Assembly: GCA_964605155.1 (NCBI GenBank)
Contig: CAZSAK010000014.1
Span: 1 to 64,000, forward strand
From: CAZSAK01 sp964605155
Lineage (GTDB): Bacteria; Pseudomonadota; Gammaproteobacteria; SZUA-140
Reading direction: 5' to 3'
Length of the DNA: 64,000 nt
Program-made: the position numbers and the translations under genes
Shown: piece by piece, positions 62,553-64,000 of the stretch
Layout: each line of letters begins with the position of its first letter
Position numbering within the stretch: position 1 is the stretch's first letter
Notes under the pieces: model-generated
Told to the model about the DNA's origin: nothing
What the model saw: only the letters and a program-made list of their open reading frames with translations
The model's database searches: none

Positions 62553-64000
62553 GACGATTAGCTACGGGAGTTTTTCCAATTGCGGCCCTGTTTGTATTGC
62601 TGCTGATCTCGCTCTATCTAATGAGTGCCGCAACCCAGAATTCCGTACAGTTTGGACGCCTCTATTTCATTTTGTTGTTGATTAACATACTGGGACTTAT
62701 AGCACTGGTTAGCTTGATAGGCATCAACCTGGTGCGGCTTGTCCGCCAGTATTATAATCGGGTCACCGGATCACGTTTGACAGTGCGTCTGGTTGTGATG
62801 TTCGTAGCACTGGCGGTCGCTCCAGTATCGGTGGTTTATTACTTCTCGCTTGAGTTTATCCAGCGGGGGATAGACAGCTGGTTTGATGTGCGAGTAGAAC
62901 AGGCCTTGAACGACGCCCTGGAGCTGAGCAGGACATCTCTGGATGCACGTAAGCTTGACCTGCTGAAACAGACTGAGCAGCTTGCCAGAGAGATCGCCGT
63001 GGTTCCCAATGAACAAGTGGCCGTGGTGCTCAACGATCTACGCAACCGGAGTAATTCGTATGAGCTCACCTTACTCAGCAATAACGGTCATATCATCGCT
63101 TCCAGCAGCGCTGATCCGTCGGTCATCGTCCCTGAACTTCCCGGTGAGGCCATCCTGAGTCAGCTTAAGCAGGGTTTGAATTATGTCGGCATTGACCCGG
63201 TGCGCGGCAATGAATTATATATCAGGGCGGTCGTCAAGATTGCCGTTTCTGATCCGCTTGCCGATGTCCGTATATTACAGTCATTGTATCCGGTTTCCGA
63301 CCGTGTCAATACGCTCGCGGACAGCGTGCAATCGGTGTATGATCGTTACAATGAATTGACAATCCTGCGTGATCCACTCAAGTTCAGTTTTACCCTCACC
63401 CTGTCACTGGTGCTGCTGTTGAGCCTGTTTATGGCGGTGCTGGCGGCATTCTTTTCCGCGCGCCGATTCGTCGCGCCTATCCGTGTGCTGGCGATAGGTA
63501 CCCGGGCGGTTTCAGCGGGCGATTACGGCAAGCGCCTGCCCCTGCATTCAAATGACGAGCTTGGTTTTCTGGTACAGTCGTTCAATGATATGACACAAAA
63601 GATTGCACAGGCCAGGGATGATGCCTATCGCAGCCAGCAACAGGCGGAAGGTGAGCGGGCCTATCTTCGTGCCGTCCTGGGCCGGCTTTCTTCAGGCGTG
63701 TTGACCCTGGATAAACGCGGCATCGTTCGTACTGCAAATCTTGCCGCGCGTCAGATATTAGGGATTGATCTGAAAGTGTGCATCGGGAATCCGCTGGATC
63801 ATATCAGTCAACACTATCCATATCTGTCATACTTTGTTGGGTCCATCAAGACACATCTTGGAGGGGGGCGACACGAATGGCGTGAAGAAACCATCATTTT
63901 CGGAGTCGCCGGACGACAAGTCCTGATATGCGGTGGGGCCACCCTGACAGGGACCGACGGTCGACAGGCTGGTCATGTAATCGTGTTCGATGATGTGACA
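62534..64000 (+). CDS. ntrY: NtrY-type sensor histidine kinase, truncated by the window end
   Basis: The frame is open from ATG 62534 to the last base (489 codons) and would continue. It begins MVLPGLRRLATGVFPIAALF, with helices at about residues 12-32, 43-66 and 85-105, a periplasmic sensor stretch, and another helix near 290-315. Then come a HAMP-type linker (RRFVAPIRVLAIGTRAVSAG), a coiled linker and the start of a PAS domain (AVLGRLSSGVLTLDKRGIVR). The kinase domain lies beyond the window. This layout and the position after DUF4390 match NtrY, the nitrogen-related sensor paired with NtrX. Confidence 0.88.
   Translation, partial: MVLPGLRRLATGVFPIAALFVLLLISLYLMSAATQNSVQFGRLYFILLLINILGLIALVSLIGINLVRLVRQYYNRVTGSRLTVRLVVMFVALAVAPVSVVYYFSLEFIQRGIDSWFDVRVEQALNDALELSRTSLDARKLDLLKQTEQLAREIAVVPNEQVAVVLNDLRNRSNSYELTLLSNNGHIIASSSADPSVIVPELPGEAILSQLKQGLNYVGIDPVRGNELYIRAVVKIAVSDPLADVRILQSLYPVSDRVNTLADSVQSVYDRYNELTILRDPLKFSFTLTLSLVLLLSLFMAVLAAFFSARRFVAPIRVLAIGTRAVSAGDYGKRLPLHSNDELGFLVQSFNDMTQKIAQARDDAYRSQQQAEGERAYLRAVLGRLSSGVLTLDKRGIVRTANLAARQILGIDLKVCIGNPLDHISQHYPYLSYFVGSIKTHLGGGRHEWREETIIFGVAGRQVLICGGATLTGTDGRQAGHVIVFDDVT

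Overview
The window is one contiguous stretch of a gammaproteobacterial chromosome with roughly balanced base composition and dense, mostly housekeeping genes. The lineage call rests on gene orders typical of that class: zapA, 6S RNA and 5-formyl-THF cyclo-ligase; UPF0149, pepP, ubiH and ubiI; and topA, smg, dprA, lysM, def, fmt, rsmB, DUF4390 and ntrY. A proteobacterial-type phosphoribulokinase, a complete APS-reductase route of sulfate assimilation and a HemJ-type haem pathway point to an autotrophic, perhaps sulfur-oxidising, member. That lifestyle is inference; no RuBisCO, Sox or Dsr genes are in the window. I see no insertion sequence, prophage, CRISPR array, tRNA or rRNA.

Layout. 0.1-6.7 kb: hemJ, a ClC channel, a CNBD-rhodanese fusion, rpiA with a DUF2905 gene, and ilvA ending at a strong palindromic terminator. 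6.7-9.3 kb (minus strand): a lysine-rich histone H1-like protein, an EVE-domain protein, fau, 6S RNA, zapA and a zapB-like coiled-coil gene. 9.7-15.6 kb: UPF0149, pepP, ubiH, ubiI and a Na+/H+ antiporter. 16.3-22.4 kb: glycine cleavage genes gcvT, gcvH, gcvPA and gcvPB, with thiol peroxidase tpx set between the two P subunits and a PfkB kinase downstream. 22.4-28.4 kb: a secreted Kelch protein overlapping a YyaL-type thioredoxin protein, a small monooxygenase-fold protein, an MFS transporter and a probably broken small gene.

28.4-35 kb: a RimB-type protease, RimK and an aspartoacylase-family protein, then a cation/osmotic block of ZntB, an MscS-like channel, a soluble MgtE-like protein and a full MgtE. 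35-43.2 kb: a dicarboxylate symporter, a GAF protein, an ExbB-ExbD-ExbD-AgmX energy-transduction operon, phosphoribulokinase, a lipoprotein and a fructosamine-kinase-family protein. 43.3-48.5 kb: two uncharacterised small genes, a free-standing MetH reactivation domain, a membrane protein, mpl, ubiX and a CBS protein. 48.7-53.8 kb: sulfur assimilation, with APS reductase, a large siroheme sulfite reductase fused to a TusA-like domain, a TauE/SafE permease and cysB. 53.8-64 kb: topA through a truncated ntrY.

The points most worth a second look are the sulfite reductase-TusA fusion with full cluster-cysteine motifs in both halves, the orphan MetH reactivation domain, the soluble MgtE-like partner beside a full MgtE, and tpx inside the glycine cleavage cluster. 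None is proven to be a new system; each is stated with its test.
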